NCBI RefSeq assembly: GCF_900112675.1
Contig: NZ_FOMQ01000001.1
Span: 496,001-560,000 of the forward strand
Source: Paracidovorax konjaci
GTDB taxonomy: Bacteria > Pseudomonadota > Gammaproteobacteria > Burkholderiales > Burkholderiaceae_C
DNA length: 64,000 nt
Direction: 5' to 3'
Both the position numbers and the translations under genes were made by a program. A model generated the notes under the pieces. The model was not told where the DNA came from, ran no database searches, and saw only the letters and a list, made by a program, of their open reading frames with translations. Of the stretch, positions 18,264 to 26,861 are shown one piece after another; the first letter of the stretch is position 1, and every line of letters begins with the position of its first letter.

Positions 18264-19703
18264 ATGACGTATCCGAGCACACGCCTTTTCATCGCCGGTG
18301 AATGGCAGGATGCTGCCGACGGCAAGACCATTGCCGTGCACAACCCGGCCACGGGCAAGGAAATCGGACGGGTGGCCCATGCCGGCAAGGCCGACCTGGA
18401 CCGCGCCCTGGAAGCCGCCCAGAAGGGCTTCGAAACCTGGCGCGACATGCCTGCGGTGGAGCGTGCCCGCACCATGCGCCGCGCCGCTGCACTCATGCGC
18501 GAGCGTTCCGATGCCATTGCCCGCATCCTCACGCAGGAACAGGGCAAGCCCCTGGCCGAGGCGAAGGTCGAGGCCAATGCGGCCGCCGACATCATCGAAT
18601 GGTTCGCCGATGAAGGCCAGCGCATCTACGGCCGCATCGTGCCGGCGCGTGGCAGCCTCGCCGTGCGGCAACTGGTGCTCAAGGACCCGGTGGGCCCGGT
18701 GGCGGCCTTCACGCCCTGGAACTTCCCCATCAACCAGGTGGTGCGCAAGCTGGCTGCGGCACTGGCTTCCGGTTGCTCGATCCTCGTGAAGGCTCCCGAA
18801 GAAACGCCTGCAAGCCCTGCCGAGCTGATCCGGGCGTTTGCCGATGCAGGCGTGCCGGCCGGCACCGTGGGCCTGGTCTACGGCAATCCTGCCGAGATCT
18901 CCAGCTACCTCATCCCGCATCCGATCATCCGCAAGGTGACTTTCACGGGCTCCACGCCCGTCGGCAAGCAGCTCGCGGCGCTCGCAGGCCAACACATGAA
19001 GCGTGTCACCATGGAACTCGGTGGCCATGCCCCCGTGATCGTGGCCGAGGACGCGGATGTGGAGCTTGCCATCAAGGCAGCGGGCGGCGCGAAGTTCCGC
19101 AATGCCGGCCAGGTCTGTATCTCGCCCACGCGCTTCCTGGTGCACGAGAGCATCCGCAAGGACTTTGTGGCCGCTCTGGCGCGCCACGCGCAGAACCTGA
19201 AGGTGGGCGATGGCCTGACCGATGGAACGCAGATGGGGCCACTGGCCAATCCGCGCCGGATCACTGCCATGGCCGAATTGCTGGAGGACGCGGTGCAGCA
19301 CGGCGCCGAGGTGGCTGCTGGCGGCGAGCGCATCGGCGGCGACGGCAATTTCTTCCAGCCCACCGTGCTGAACGATGTTCCGGTGTCGGCCCGCATCTTC
19401 AATGAAGAGCCTTTCGGTCCCGTGGCCGCGGTGCGCGGTTTCGAGAAGATCGAGGATGCCATCGCCGAGGCGAACCGCCTGCCCTACGGGTTGGCCGGCT
19501 ATGCCTTCACGCGTTCGCTGAAGTACGCCCATCTGCTTTCCCAGCGGCTGGAGGTCGGGATGCTGTGGATCAACCAACCGGCATCGCCATCGGCCGAGCT
19601 GCCTTTTGGTGGACTCAAGGACTCGGGCTATGGCTCCGAAGGCGGCCCGGAAGCCATCGAGGCCCACCTCAACACCCGCGCGGTGTCGATCACGAACGTG
19701 TGA
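18264..19703 (+). CDS. NAD(P)-dependent succinate-semialdehyde dehydrogenase-type enzyme
   Basis: A 479-residue aldehyde dehydrogenase. It opens [29 protein letters not shown] and has [22 protein letters not shown] at the cofactor site. The general-base Glu is in TMELGGHAP (about 251) and the nucleophile Cys in [14 protein letters not shown] (about 284). Overall it follows GabD/SSADH, which oxidises succinate semialdehyde to succinate in GABA and related catabolism, but related broad-range aldehyde dehydrogenases cannot be excluded. A good AGGAG site precedes the ATG. It stands alone, downstream of the efflux operon, with a hairpin just after it. Confidence 0.85.
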   Translation: MTYPSTRLFIAGEWQDAADGKTIAVHNPATGKEIGRVAHAGKADLDRALEAAQKGFETWRDMPAVERARTMRRAAALMRERSDAIARILTQEQGKPLAEAKVEANAAADIIEWFADEGQRIYGRIVPARGSLAVRQLVLKDPVGPVAAFTPWNFPINQVVRKLAAALASGCSILVKAPEETPASPAELIRAFADAGVPAGTVGLVYGNPAEISSYLIPHPIIRKVTFTGSTPVGKQLAALAGQHMKRVTMELGGHAPVIVAEDADVELAIKAAGGAKFRNAGQVCISPTRFLVHESIRKDFVAALARHAQNLKVGDGLTDGTQMGPLANPRRITAMAELLEDAVQHGAEVAAGGERIGGDGNFFQPTVLNDVPVSARIFNEEPFGPVAAVRGFEKIEDAIAEANRLPYGLAGYAFTRSLKYAHLLSQRLEVGMLWINQPASPSAELPFGGLKDSGYGSEGGPEAIEAHLNTRAVSITNV

Positions 19704-20104
19704 TGCCGATGCGCAGGGCAGGCGGCCACGCCTGCCCTCGCGCAACACCGGGGGCCTCGCGACCATCGCGGCGGTAGCAGCCTCTGCCCCTGGGCTTGCT
19801 ATCCAATTGGAGCCTGTCGATCCTGTGGCAGCCGCAGGTTGTTCTGTGGCGTGCGACAGCGCTTTGCCGGCACCCCTGGAAACGTGCCTCGGGAATTGCA
19901 TGGCACCTGCATGGCTCTTTCCGGACAGGGAAGTCAGACGTGCGGGCGAAAGCGCGGGACAGGATGGCTGCCGCATCGCCGCCTTCCTCCCCTGGTGGTT
20001 TGTTGAGGCGCTGAAATCCGAGCATGGTCTGCTCCGCGCTACCCTGGCCCTTCGCCATAATCCTTTCCTATCAGGAAAATATTTGTGATGAGGGGGAGTT
20101 AGTC
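19704..20104 (+). other. intergenic region with a terminator-like hairpin at its start
   Basis: Just after the dehydrogenase stop, GGGCAGGCG (19716-19724) pairs with CGCCTGCCC (19729-19737), a perfect 9-bp stem with a 4-base loop. It lacks a T-run, so its efficiency as a terminator is uncertain. No supported gene was found in the rest. The last 60 bases are lower in G+C (TATCAGGAAAATATTTGTGAT) and probably hold the promoter of the small membrane protein. Confidence 0.5.
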
Positions 20105-20500
20105 ATGCAATCCATCCGTCCGAGGTCCGTGACCATCGCCGCGTGGTTTCTTTTGATTTCTGCCGCTTTGGCTCTGGCAATGTCCGTGGCTTCGCACGGA
20201 AATCCCGAAACGGCAGCCCTGATGGAACAAAGCGCACTACCGATATCCGTGCAGTATGTGCTGTCCTACGGCGGGTTGGGCTTGCAGATCGTTTGTGCTT
20301 TTGCCATTTTGAAGGGGCTGGCCTGGGGCCGTCTCCTGTACGCCTTGTGGGGCGGTATCGGTCTGTTGGTCGGGCTCTTCACTTCGCCGATCAAGCTGGC
20401 GTTGATTCCGGGCGCGGTGATTTTCGCGGTCATCGTCTTTTTGCTTTTCCGTTCGGCCGCCAACATCTATTTCGCAAAAGACGCCAGGGCCTCCGTATAG
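20105..20500 (+). CDS. small four-helix membrane protein of unknown function
   Basis: A 131-residue protein with four hydrophobic segments: about residues 8-28 (SVTIAAWFLLISAALALAMSV), 46-66, 72-90 (LYALWGGIGLLVGLFTS) and 97-118 (LIPGAVIFAVIVFLLF), with short loops. I do not recognise a named family; the size and layout resemble general small inner-membrane proteins annotated only as hypothetical. GGGGGAG upstream supports the ATG at 20105. Codon use is less G+C-rich than in the flanking genes. It is isolated by about 400 bases on either side. Confidence 0.6.
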   Translation: MQSIRPRSVTIAAWFLLISAALALAMSVASHGNPETAALMEQSALPISVQYVLSYGGLGLQIVCAFAILKGLAWGRLLYALWGGIGLLVGLFTSPIKLALIPGAVIFAVIVFLLFRSAANIYFAKDARASV

Positions 20501-20665
20501 AGACGGGGCCGGCGATTCTCGGCGGCGGTTCTCGCAGGGGGACGGGCCTGTGCCCTTTTCTTCCATGCAGCGGCCGGCAGGCCATCTCATAAAAGATCGA
20601 TCCAGGCCATCGGGTAGAGCGATGAACGTTCCTTCCCGTCTGCACGTCGGTGAAAGTCACGGTAA

Positions 20666-20690
20666 TTCGCCGCCAGGGTGACCGTTTCGC
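20666..20690 (+). promoter_or_regulatory. perfect PIP box (HrpX/HrpB-type activator site)
   Basis: TTCGC at 20666-20670 and TTCGC at 20686-20690 are separated by exactly 15 bases, the consensus plant-inducible-promoter box used by HrpX/HrpB in Xanthomonas, Ralstonia and Acidovorax. A -10-like GATGAT lies at 20722-20727, about 31 bases downstream as expected, though it is a weak match. The 384-base gap (20501-20884) holds no other recognisable element. The next recognised gene downstream on this strand is the FAD-binding protein. Confidence 0.7.
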
Positions 20691-20884
20691 AGGCGGCGGC
20701 TGCATTGAATCCTCTAGGGCCGATGATCCGTAAAGCGGAAGACCCATGGATTCGCTTTTTTGGGGAATTCCGGGCCACCGTTCCGTCAGACGGATCTATC
20801 CGGGCTGTTGGACCGGGGCCATCTTGATTACCACCGGCTGTGCATGCACATTCACAGCCATCGCAACGGAAGAAGGCGACGAAC

Positions 20885-22255
20885 ATGTCAAACCACGGCG
20901 ATGCAGACGATGTTCTGCACGTGGCCATCGTGGGCGGGGGGCTTTCGGGCCTCGCGTCGGCTTATCACCTCATGCAGCGCGCACGCCGTCTCGGCGCCGG
21001 GCTGGACATCCATCTCTACGAAACACGGCGCACACTGGTGGCGCCGGCGTCCCGGTCCGTGCGCATGGCTGCACCGGCCTGGGATGCCGCCGAAGCCGGC
21101 GGCGAGCAGGACGCGCATGCGCTGCTCGTCAGTGCCGTACAGCATGCGGCCCTGGAGCTGCACAGTCCCGGGCTCGAATACAGCTGCGGGCACTTCTTTG
21201 AAGACTGCCTGAGCGATCCGGAGGCCATGCTCGGCGCGGCCGTACGGATGCTGGGTGCGGCCCTCGACTGGAGAGATCCCGGCTTGGCCGACTCCCTCGT
21301 GCAGGTGCGGGACCGCTCCTATTACCCCCGCATCGCTGCCCAGCCCTTCTGCGACCCTGCAGGCCCTGCGGCGACCCCTCTGCGTTTGGTGCTGGAACAC
21401 CTCCGTCTGCAGGATGGGGGGCTGGCCTGCAGCGACGGCGGAGCAGCCAACGAGGGCGCACGCAAGTGGGCCGAGACGTTGGCCGGGCATCTCGAGTCGC
21501 GTTCGGATAGCCGGGTTGCCGTGGCGTTGCGCACGGGCGGGCGTGCCCAGGTACGGGTGATGAGCGATGTGGTCGAAGTCCAGCAGAACGGCCGCGTCCG
21601 GCTGTTCGACCTCTGTGTGATGACCACTTCCGCAGGCGATGCATTGCGTGCGCTGGCCTTCGACAGCGCGACAGCTGCTTTTGGCGTGCGTGTGGGCGAC
21701 ATCCTCGAAAGTGCGGACGGGGTGCGCGGTGGGGCGGGCCGAAGCTCCGGCGCCGACGCGCTGGCGGGCCCGACGGCTGCCTGGCCCCTCTGCGGGATCG
21801 ACTGGCAGCCGGCTGCGGATCGGCCGGGCCCATGGTCTTTTTCGTGCACCCGGGAGGGCGCGCAGGACGGGCAGAGCGATGCCTTGCGCACCGATCCGTT
21901 GGCGGACTTGCATTACCGGCCGATCGGCCTGCCGGGAACGCCCCCTTCGCCCTTGGCGAGCGAGACGCCGGCAGATGCCGATGCGGCATCGGGCCCGCCC
22001 GGCCCTGCGGGGCTCGAAGACAAGGCCTGGAATGCGTTCCGCAGGCACGTGCTCGATGCGTCGGCGCGGGCCAGGGTGGAAATCCAAGCCCTGAACGAAG
22101 CCTTTGTCGAAGGCTGGCAGGAGGGTGAAGGCCGCGTGCCGTGTGCAGCCGTGCCGCCGCTGCTTTTCGTGGGGCGCTGGACCCATGGCGCGAGCCACCA
22201 CGAACAATGCCTTGAACAGGCCGAAGAACTGAGTGCATGGGTGTTGCCGGATTGA
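20885..22255 (+). CDS. FAD/NAD(P)-binding oxidoreductase-like protein, putatively HrpX-controlled
   Basis: A 456-residue protein with a classical dinucleotide-binding fold at the N-terminus: VAIVGGGLSGL (GxGxxG at 17-22) with the ribose-binding acid Glu46 at the end of the second strand (DIHLYE). The C-terminus LLFVGRWTHGASHHEQCLEQA resembles the FAD-pyrophosphate 'G(D)' segment of amine-oxidase-type flavoproteins, with Arg-Trp in place of the usual Asp. The middle, rich in Ala/Gly/Asp, matches nothing I can name, so the substrate is unknown. The start at 20885 has GGAAGAAGG upstream; an ATG at 20840 would add 15 residues (MHAHSQPSQRKKATN). A perfect PIP box lies 194 bases upstream, suggesting co-expression with the type III system. 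Confidence 0.65.
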   Translation: MSNHGDADDVLHVAIVGGGLSGLASAYHLMQRARRLGAGLDIHLYETRRTLVAPASRSVRMAAPAWDAAEAGGEQDAHALLVSAVQHAALELHSPGLEYSCGHFFEDCLSDPEAMLGAAVRMLGAALDWRDPGLADSLVQVRDRSYYPRIAAQPFCDPAGPAATPLRLVLEHLRLQDGGLACSDGGAANEGARKWAETLAGHLESRSDSRVAVALRTGGRAQVRVMSDVVEVQQNGRVRLFDLCVMTTSAGDALRALAFDSATAAFGVRVGDILESADGVRGGAGRSSGADALAGPTAAWPLCGIDWQPAADRPGPWSFSCTREGAQDGQSDALRTDPLADLHYRPIGLPGTPPSPLASETPADADAASGPPGPAGLEDKAWNAFRRHVLDASARARVEIQALNEAFVEGWQEGEGRVPCAAVPPLLFVGRWTHGASHHEQCLEQAEELSAWVLPD

Positions 22256-22294
22256 CGTGCCCGCCGCCACTCGCTGAACCCTGCCGCTGAGCCG

Positions 22295-22324
22295 GCCCTG
22301 TTCCGGCACCGGCCGGACCAGGGC
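22295..22324. terminator. hairpin between converging genes
   Basis: GCCCTG-TT-CCGGC pairs with GGCCGG-AC-CAGGGC across ACC, giving a stem interrupted by one small internal loop. It lies midway between the stops of the FAD protein gene (plus) and the LysR gene (minus) and could act in both directions. No T-run follows on either strand. Confidence 0.45.
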
Positions 22325-22352
22325 TTCGGCAGGGCCACGGCGGCGGAGCCGG

Positions 22353-23258
22353 CTATGAATGCACTTCCCACCCCCGGGCCTGCTGCAGCAACTGCTGCAG
22401 GAAGGTTTCTGCAATGGGCGAGAAGCGTTTCCCCGGGGGCCAGAGCACATACCAGGAGGAGGGTATGGGCATCCGTTCCGCTCGCAGGATCGTTATGCCT
22501 TCTGCGGTGGGGTCGGCGGCCAACGCATGCCTCGACACCAGGCCCAGTCCCATGCGCGCGGCCACCGATTGCTTGATGGCCTCGTTGCTTCCCAGTTCCA
22601 GACGGACGCGCGGCGCAAAGCCCAGGGCCTTGAAATGCTCGTCGATGGCAAGCCGCGTGCCTGAGCCAGTCTCGCGCAGGATGAACGGCTCCTTGCGCAA
22701 ATGCTCCAGGCGCACACGCCGGCGCGCAGCGAGCGGATGGTCGATCGCTGCAATGACCACCAGCGGATTGCTCAGCAGGACCTGCCGGTCGTGCGGAACG
22801 CCGCGTGGCGGGACCGACAGGATGTAGAGATCGTCTTCGTTCGCCAGCAGGCGCTGGACAACGCCGTCTCGGTTGAGCACCTGCAAAGCGACGTCCACAC
22901 CCGGGTGCTCTGCACAGAACCTGCCGAGCATGCGCGGAATGAAGTACTTGGCGGTGCTTGCCACCGCCAGCCGCAGACGGCCCTGGCTGACGCCCTTGAG
23001 CGCAGCCACGCGCTGCTCCAGCGTCTCCCATTCCGCCGCAATCGCGCGTGCGGTACCTGCCGCTGCCTCTCCCGCCTGGGTCAGGTGCAGGCGCTTGCCC
23101 ACCCTTTCGTAGAGCGGCAGGCCGATCGCATCGGACAGCTCCTTGAGTTGCATGGAGGCCGTGGGCTGCGTGACGTGGCACTGGCGCGCTGCACCGGTCA
23201 CCGAGCCGGTCTCGGCGAGCGCCAGCATCAACTGCAGCTGTCTGAAAGTTGCATGCAT
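22353..23258 (-). CDS. LysR-type regulator (CysB/CbbR-like), divergent from sbtA-type transporter
   Basis: A 301-residue LysR protein. The winged helix is at residues 4-62 (FRQLQLMLALAETGSVTGAARQCHVTQPTASMQLKEL), then a long linker helix and a periplasmic-binding-like effector domain (LRLAVASTAKYFIPRMLGRFCAEHPGV). The AKYFIPR pattern is typical of CbbR-type proteins that control carbon fixation or inorganic-carbon genes. It is divergent from the bicarbonate-transporter gene with 73 bases between starts, and an inverted repeat sits there. The simplest reading is that it controls that transporter and itself. The ligand is unknown. Confidence 0.85.
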   Translation of the reverse strand: MHATFRQLQLMLALAETGSVTGAARQCHVTQPTASMQLKELSDAIGLPLYERVGKRLHLTQAGEAAAGTARAIAAEWETLEQRVAALKGVSQGRLRLAVASTAKYFIPRMLGRFCAEHPGVDVALQVLNRDGVVQRLLANEDDLYILSVPPRGVPHDRQVLLSNPLVVIAAIDHPLAARRRVRLEHLRKEPFILRETGSGTRLAIDEHFKALGFAPRVRLELGSNEAIKQSVAARMGLGLVSRHALAADPTAEGITILRAERMPIPSSWYVLWPPGKRFSPIAETFLQQLLQQARGWEVHS

Positions 23259-23266
23259 AGGGATAA

Positions 23267-23285
23267 GTCGATGAATGAAATCGAC
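23267..23285. promoter_or_regulatory. LysR-type operator candidate between lysR and the SbtA-type gene
   Basis: GTCGAT (23267-23272) and ATCGAC (23280-23285) form a 6-7-6 interrupted palindrome. A second dyad GACAA...TTGTC follows at 23283-23308. Both lie in the short divergent intergenic region, where a LysR recognition and activation site would be expected. Confidence 0.5.
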
Positions 23286-23331
23286 AAGATCGATTTTTCA
23301 ATATTGTCGTCCAGCCCTAGCATGCGGCTCC

Positions 23332-24336
23332 ATGAACCATCTTCTCGACCCTGCGATCCTGTTCTTCGTGCTCGGCCTGGCGGCCGGGCTCCTGCGCTCC
23401 AACCTGGAAGTGCCGGCTCCGTTTTCGCGGTTCCTCTCTCTGTATCTGCTCATGGCGCTCGGTCTCAAGGGCGGCTTTGCCCTGGCGCAGTCGGGGTGGA
23501 CGGCGCAGGTGTCGTCGGCACTGGCGTGCGCGCTGTCGCTTGCCCTGATCGTGCCGGCCATGGCCTGGTGCGTAATCAAACGCCTGTTGCCGCCGTTCGA
23601 TGCGGCTGCCGTGGCGGCCACCTATGGCAGCGTCAGTGCCGTAACCTTCGTGACGGCCAGCCACGTGCTGGAGCAGCAGGGCATGCCGGCGGGCGGCTAC
23701 ATGGCGGCGGCGATGGCGCTGATGGAGTCGCCCGCCATCGTTTTGGCGGTGGTGTTGGGGCACTGGCTTCGGGCGCCGGCATCGGCCGTCGTGCCTACCG
23801 GAGGGACCGCCGCAATGGCCTGCGGGGGCGGTGCATTCGACGGACCGCGCATGGGGCAGGTATTGCGCGAAGCCTTCACCGATGGCGGCGCCGTGCTGCT
23901 CCTCGGGGCGCTGCTGGTCGGGGTCGTCACCGGCGAGAAGGGTGAGCAGGCGATGCACCCGTTCACGGTGGATCTGTTCAAGGGCCTGCTGGCTTTCTTC
24001 CTGTTGGACATGGGGCTGCTGACCGCGCGCAGCCTGGGCAGCCTCAAGGGCACGCGGCCGCTGCTGTGCCTGTTTGCGGTCGCCGGCCCCGTGGTGCACG
24101 GCGTGCTGGCCCTGGCCCTGGCGAAGCTGGCGGGACTGGCCGTGCCGGAGGCCACTCTGCTGGCCGTCCTGGGCGCCAGTGCTTCGTACATCGCGGTACC
24201 GGCCGTGCTGCGGCATGCGATGCCGGAAGCGCGTCCCGCCATCTACGTGGGGCTTTCGCTGGGGATCACGTTTCCCTTCAACCTCGTGCTGGGCATACCG
24301 CTCTATGGTGCACTCGCCAAGGCATGGCTGGGCTGA
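23332..24336 (+). CDS. SbtA-type sodium-dependent bicarbonate transporter family protein
   Basis: A 334-residue polytopic protein of the DUF897/SbtA family: MNHLLDPAILFFVLGLAAGLLRSNLEVP and FLSLYLLMALGLKGGFALAQSG at the N-terminus, YGSVSAVTFVTASHVLEQQG at about 100, and the second inverted half from about 210 (LLAFFLLDMGLLTARSLG, GASASYIAVPAVLRHAMPEA). In cyanobacteria SbtA imports bicarbonate with Na+; members in heterotrophs are assumed to do the same for anaplerotic carboxylation, but the substrate is unproven. No SbtB PII-like partner gene follows. The chosen ATG lies right after the divergent intergenic region. Confidence 0.85.
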   Translation: MNHLLDPAILFFVLGLAAGLLRSNLEVPAPFSRFLSLYLLMALGLKGGFALAQSGWTAQVSSALACALSLALIVPAMAWCVIKRLLPPFDAAAVAATYGSVSAVTFVTASHVLEQQGMPAGGYMAAAMALMESPAIVLAVVLGHWLRAPASAVVPTGGTAAMACGGGAFDGPRMGQVLREAFTDGGAVLLLGALLVGVVTGEKGEQAMHPFTVDLFKGLLAFFLLDMGLLTARSLGSLKGTRPLLCLFAVAGPVVHGVLALALAKLAGLAVPEATLLAVLGASASYIAVPAVLRHAMPEARPAIYVGLSLGITFPFNLVLGIPLYGALAKAWLG

Positions 24337-24339
24337 TGG

Positions 24340-24369
24340 GCGGGCAGCGGCCCGGTGGCAACTGCCCGC
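24340..24369. terminator. hairpin between the transporter and TonB-receptor genes
   Basis: GCGGGCAG (24340-24347) pairs with CTGCCCGC (24362-24369) around a 14-base loop, in the 54 bases between two converging genes. No T-run; possibly a bidirectional terminator. Confidence 0.45.
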
Positions 24370-24390
24370 TGCGCTCGCGCTTCCGCTTCC

Positions 24391-26604
24391 TCAGAACCTG
24401 TAGGTGGACGTGAGCGTGTAGGCCCGGCGCTGTCCATAGAAGCAATCGCCCCGTGCCAGGCACTGCGTGATCTGGACCTTGTCGCTCAGGTTGACCACGT
24501 TGAAGGCAAGCCGCCAGTCCCCCGCGTCGTAGGCGACCATGGCGTCGGCGATGGTGGCCGACGGCGTGGTGATGGCGGACGAGCCGCTCCACTGCGAGCC
24601 GGTGTAGCGCAGGCCTCCGCCCACCGTCCATCCACCGCGGCCTGCGGAACCGAAGCGGTGCGACAGCCATGCGGAAGCCGTGTGCTTTGGAACACTGGCC
24701 ACGGGCAGGCCCTGGTCGCCCGTATTGCTGCGGGAGATCACCGCGTCGGTGTAGGCATAGGCCAGGGTCGCGTCCCAGGTGCGGGCCAGGCTGGCGGTGA
24801 GTTCCGCCTCCAGGCCGCGGGTCTTGGTTTCGCCGATCTGCACGCTGTTGAGCGGATTGGTCGGGTCGGTGGTCTTGCGGTTCTTCTCGCGCAGTTGGTA
24901 GACCGCCACGAAGCCGCTGAGGCCGCGGCCCGGGGGCTGCCATTTCACGCCGGCTTCCCACTGCTCGCCGCGCTGGGGCTTGAACGGCGTGCCATAGACG
25001 TCGGCCCCGCCCAACGGCTGGAACGATTCGGAATAGCCCACATAGGGTGCCCATCCGCCATCCATCTGGTAAGTGGCACCGGCCCGTTTGGTCCAGGCCT
25101 TGTCGTCGGCTGCGGCGGCCGGGCGGCCGTCGGTATCGCTGCGTGCGTTGTCGTGGCGCAGGCCGAAGGTGGCCGTCCAGGCGCCCCAGCGGATCTGGTC
25201 CTGCGCGTAGACACCGAGCTGGCGCTGGCGCACGCCGGGCTGGGCGACGAGCTGCGATGCGGTGGGCACGGTGAAGTTGCCGTACACGGGCGCATAGACA
25301 TCGATGGCGGGGGCCAGCGCCCGCCAGTTTTTCTGGCCCCAGAAGCTGCGTTGCGCGTCCAGCCCCGTGAGCAAGGTGTGCTCTGCGGCACCCCATTGCA
25401 GTTTGCCTTCGAGTTGCGTGTCCAGCAGGGTCAGGCGCGATTCGCCCATCGTCCAGCTGGCATCCCGCACCACGGATCGGTTGTCGGCCTCGAACACCGG
25501 CCGTGCCGGCCGGCCCGTGGCCCGGTTGGCGGTAAAGCTCGTGTAGAGCGTGCGGTAATCCACTTCGCCGAGGTTGCGTCGCAGGTTCTGGCGGACGGTC
25601 CATGCGGTGTTTAGCTGGTGGCTGAACTGGTAACCGACGGATCGGCTTTCGGAGTCATAGCGGTCCCAGCCGGGCTCGCTGATGAAAGTGCTCGTGGGTA
25701 TCTGTCCGTAGGCATTGGGCAACTGCGTGCCCTGCCATGGGAAGAAGCCGATGAGCGATCCGCTGTTGTCCTTCTGGTAGTGCGCCTGCAGCGTGAGCGA
25801 CGTAGCCGCACTGGGCCGCCAGGTGAGCGAGGGGGCGATGAGTTTGCGGTCGTCGCCCACATGGTTCACCTGGGTGTCGCTGTCGCGCCCCACGGCGACG
25901 AGGCGGTAGAGCCACTGGCCTTCGGTATCGAGCGGACCGGTAAGGTCGGCGGCCACCTGCTTGCGCGCATGGTTGCCCAGCTGGACCTGGATTTCGCGCT
26001 GGCGTTCGGCCTGTGGGCGCTTGGTGGTCAGGTTCAGCACGCCGCCGACGCTGCCCTGACCGTAGAGCACCGAGGAAGGTCCTCGCAGGAATTCAACGCG
26101 TTCGAGCGTGTAGGGATCGGGGCGCGCGTCGTTCCAGTAGCCGGTGAACCGCACCAGTCCATCGAGGTACTGAGTCACATCGCCACCGCGGGCCTTGAAG
26201 GTGTCGCTGCGGCTGTCGAAGTAGTTCGAGACCGCGCCCGCCGTGTAGGAGGTGACCTGGCGCAGCGTCTGGACCCCCTGCGCCTCCATCTGGTCGCGCG
26301 TGATCACGCTGATGGCCTGCGGCGTTTCGATGAGCGGCGTGTCGGTCTTGGATGCCGACAGCGCACGGCGTGCCACGAAGCCGGACACCGGCCCCGTGGG
26401 ATTTTCCTGCTGGGCGCCCGCGTTCACAGTGACGGGCGCGAGGGTGGCTTCGGCGGGTGGCGTGCTGCCGGCTGCGGGCAGCTCTTGCGCCTGCAGGGTG
26501 CCTGTGGTGCCCAGGGCGCACAGGCTGGTGAAAGCGGCTGCCAGGGCGGCGGTAAGCGCCCGCGGGTGCGCGGGTGGGTGTTGGGCGTGTTTGAAGTGCG
26601 TCAT
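24391..26604 (-). CDS. TonB-dependent siderophore receptor
   Basis: A 737-residue outer-membrane receptor with a signal peptide (ALTAALAAAFTSLCALGTTGTLQAQ), a plug domain with TPQAISVITRDQMEAQGVQTLRQVTSYTAG and VEFLRGPSSVLYGQGSVGGVLNLTTKRP, and a 22-strand barrel ending in the aromatic residue of YRF, the beta-signal. The plug motifs are those of the TonB-siderophore subfamily (FhuA/FhuE/FpvA-like); it lacks an N-terminal STN signalling domain. I start at MTHFKHAQ (26604). The frame continues upstream to 26832 with an unusual Cys/Tyr/Arg-rich stretch discussed under findings. The ferric ligand cannot be told from sequence. Confidence 0.9.
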   Translation of the reverse strand: MTHFKHAQHPPAHPRALTAALAAAFTSLCALGTTGTLQAQELPAAGSTPPAEATLAPVTVNAGAQQENPTGPVSGFVARRALSASKTDTPLIETPQAISVITRDQMEAQGVQTLRQVTSYTAGAVSNYFDSRSDTFKARGGDVTQYLDGLVRFTGYWNDARPDPYTLERVEFLRGPSSVLYGQGSVGGVLNLTTKRPQAERQREIQVQLGNHARKQVAADLTGPLDTEGQWLYRLVAVGRDSDTQVNHVGDDRKLIAPSLTWRPSAATSLTLQAHYQKDNSGSLIGFFPWQGTQLPNAYGQIPTSTFISEPGWDRYDSESRSVGYQFSHQLNTAWTVRQNLRRNLGEVDYRTLYTSFTANRATGRPARPVFEADNRSVVRDASWTMGESRLTLLDTQLEGKLQWGAAEHTLLTGLDAQRSFWGQKNWRALAPAIDVYAPVYGNFTVPTASQLVAQPGVRQRQLGVYAQDQIRWGAWTATFGLRHDNARSDTDGRPAAAADDKAWTKRAGATYQMDGGWAPYVGYSESFQPLGGADVYGTPFKPQRGEQWEAGVKWQPPGRGLSGFVAVYQLREKNRKTTDPTNPLNSVQIGETKTRGLEAELTASLARTWDATLAYAYTDAVISRSNTGDQGLPVASVPKHTASAWLSHRFGSAGRGGWTVGGGLRYTGSQWSGSSAITTPSATIADAMVAYDAGDWRLAFNVVNLSDKVQITQCLARGDCFYGQRRAYTLTSTYRF

Positions 26605-26814
26605 GGCGATCCAGGAAAGGGCCTCCCGCGGCGATGCGTCGATCGCCGCTGGGAACATGGCGGAAATGGGGCGGGGATGCCGCCGGGCTTTCAGAGCGGC
26701 CAACAAAACTCGGCGAAGCGGTTCTGGCCAGGCGCCGCGTCGCAGGCAGTACGGGTAGTACGACAAGACGCGGCAACAACGCCAGAAGAGTTTCATTGGC
26801 CGCTCCAAGGCCGC

Positions 26815-26845
26815 GGAACGCCGCACCCTCACGGTGCGGCGTTCC
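26815..26845 (-). terminator. 13-bp perfect hairpin after the DUF4198 gene
   Basis: GGAACGCCGCACC pairs perfectly with GGTGCGGCGTTCC across a 5-base loop, 17 bases beyond the DUF4198 stop codon on the minus strand. There is no T-run. It would separate the DUF4198 message from the downstream receptor gene or stabilise its 3' end. Confidence 0.6.
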
Positions 26846-26861
26846 GGCGCAAGGGGGAACG

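Noticed and set aside
20746..21201. 151-codon frame starting 55 bases after the PIP box as the regulated gene
   Set aside because: The frame runs through the FAD protein gene in another phase, and its later part is Arg/Cys/Ala-rich shadow sequence; a short leader peptide cannot be excluded but is not supported.
26605..26814. Cobalamin riboswitch in the long leader of a TonB receptor gene
   Set aside because: The conserved B12-box sequence and surrounding helices could not be found on the minus strand; the receptor also has siderophore-type, not BtuB-type, plug motifs.
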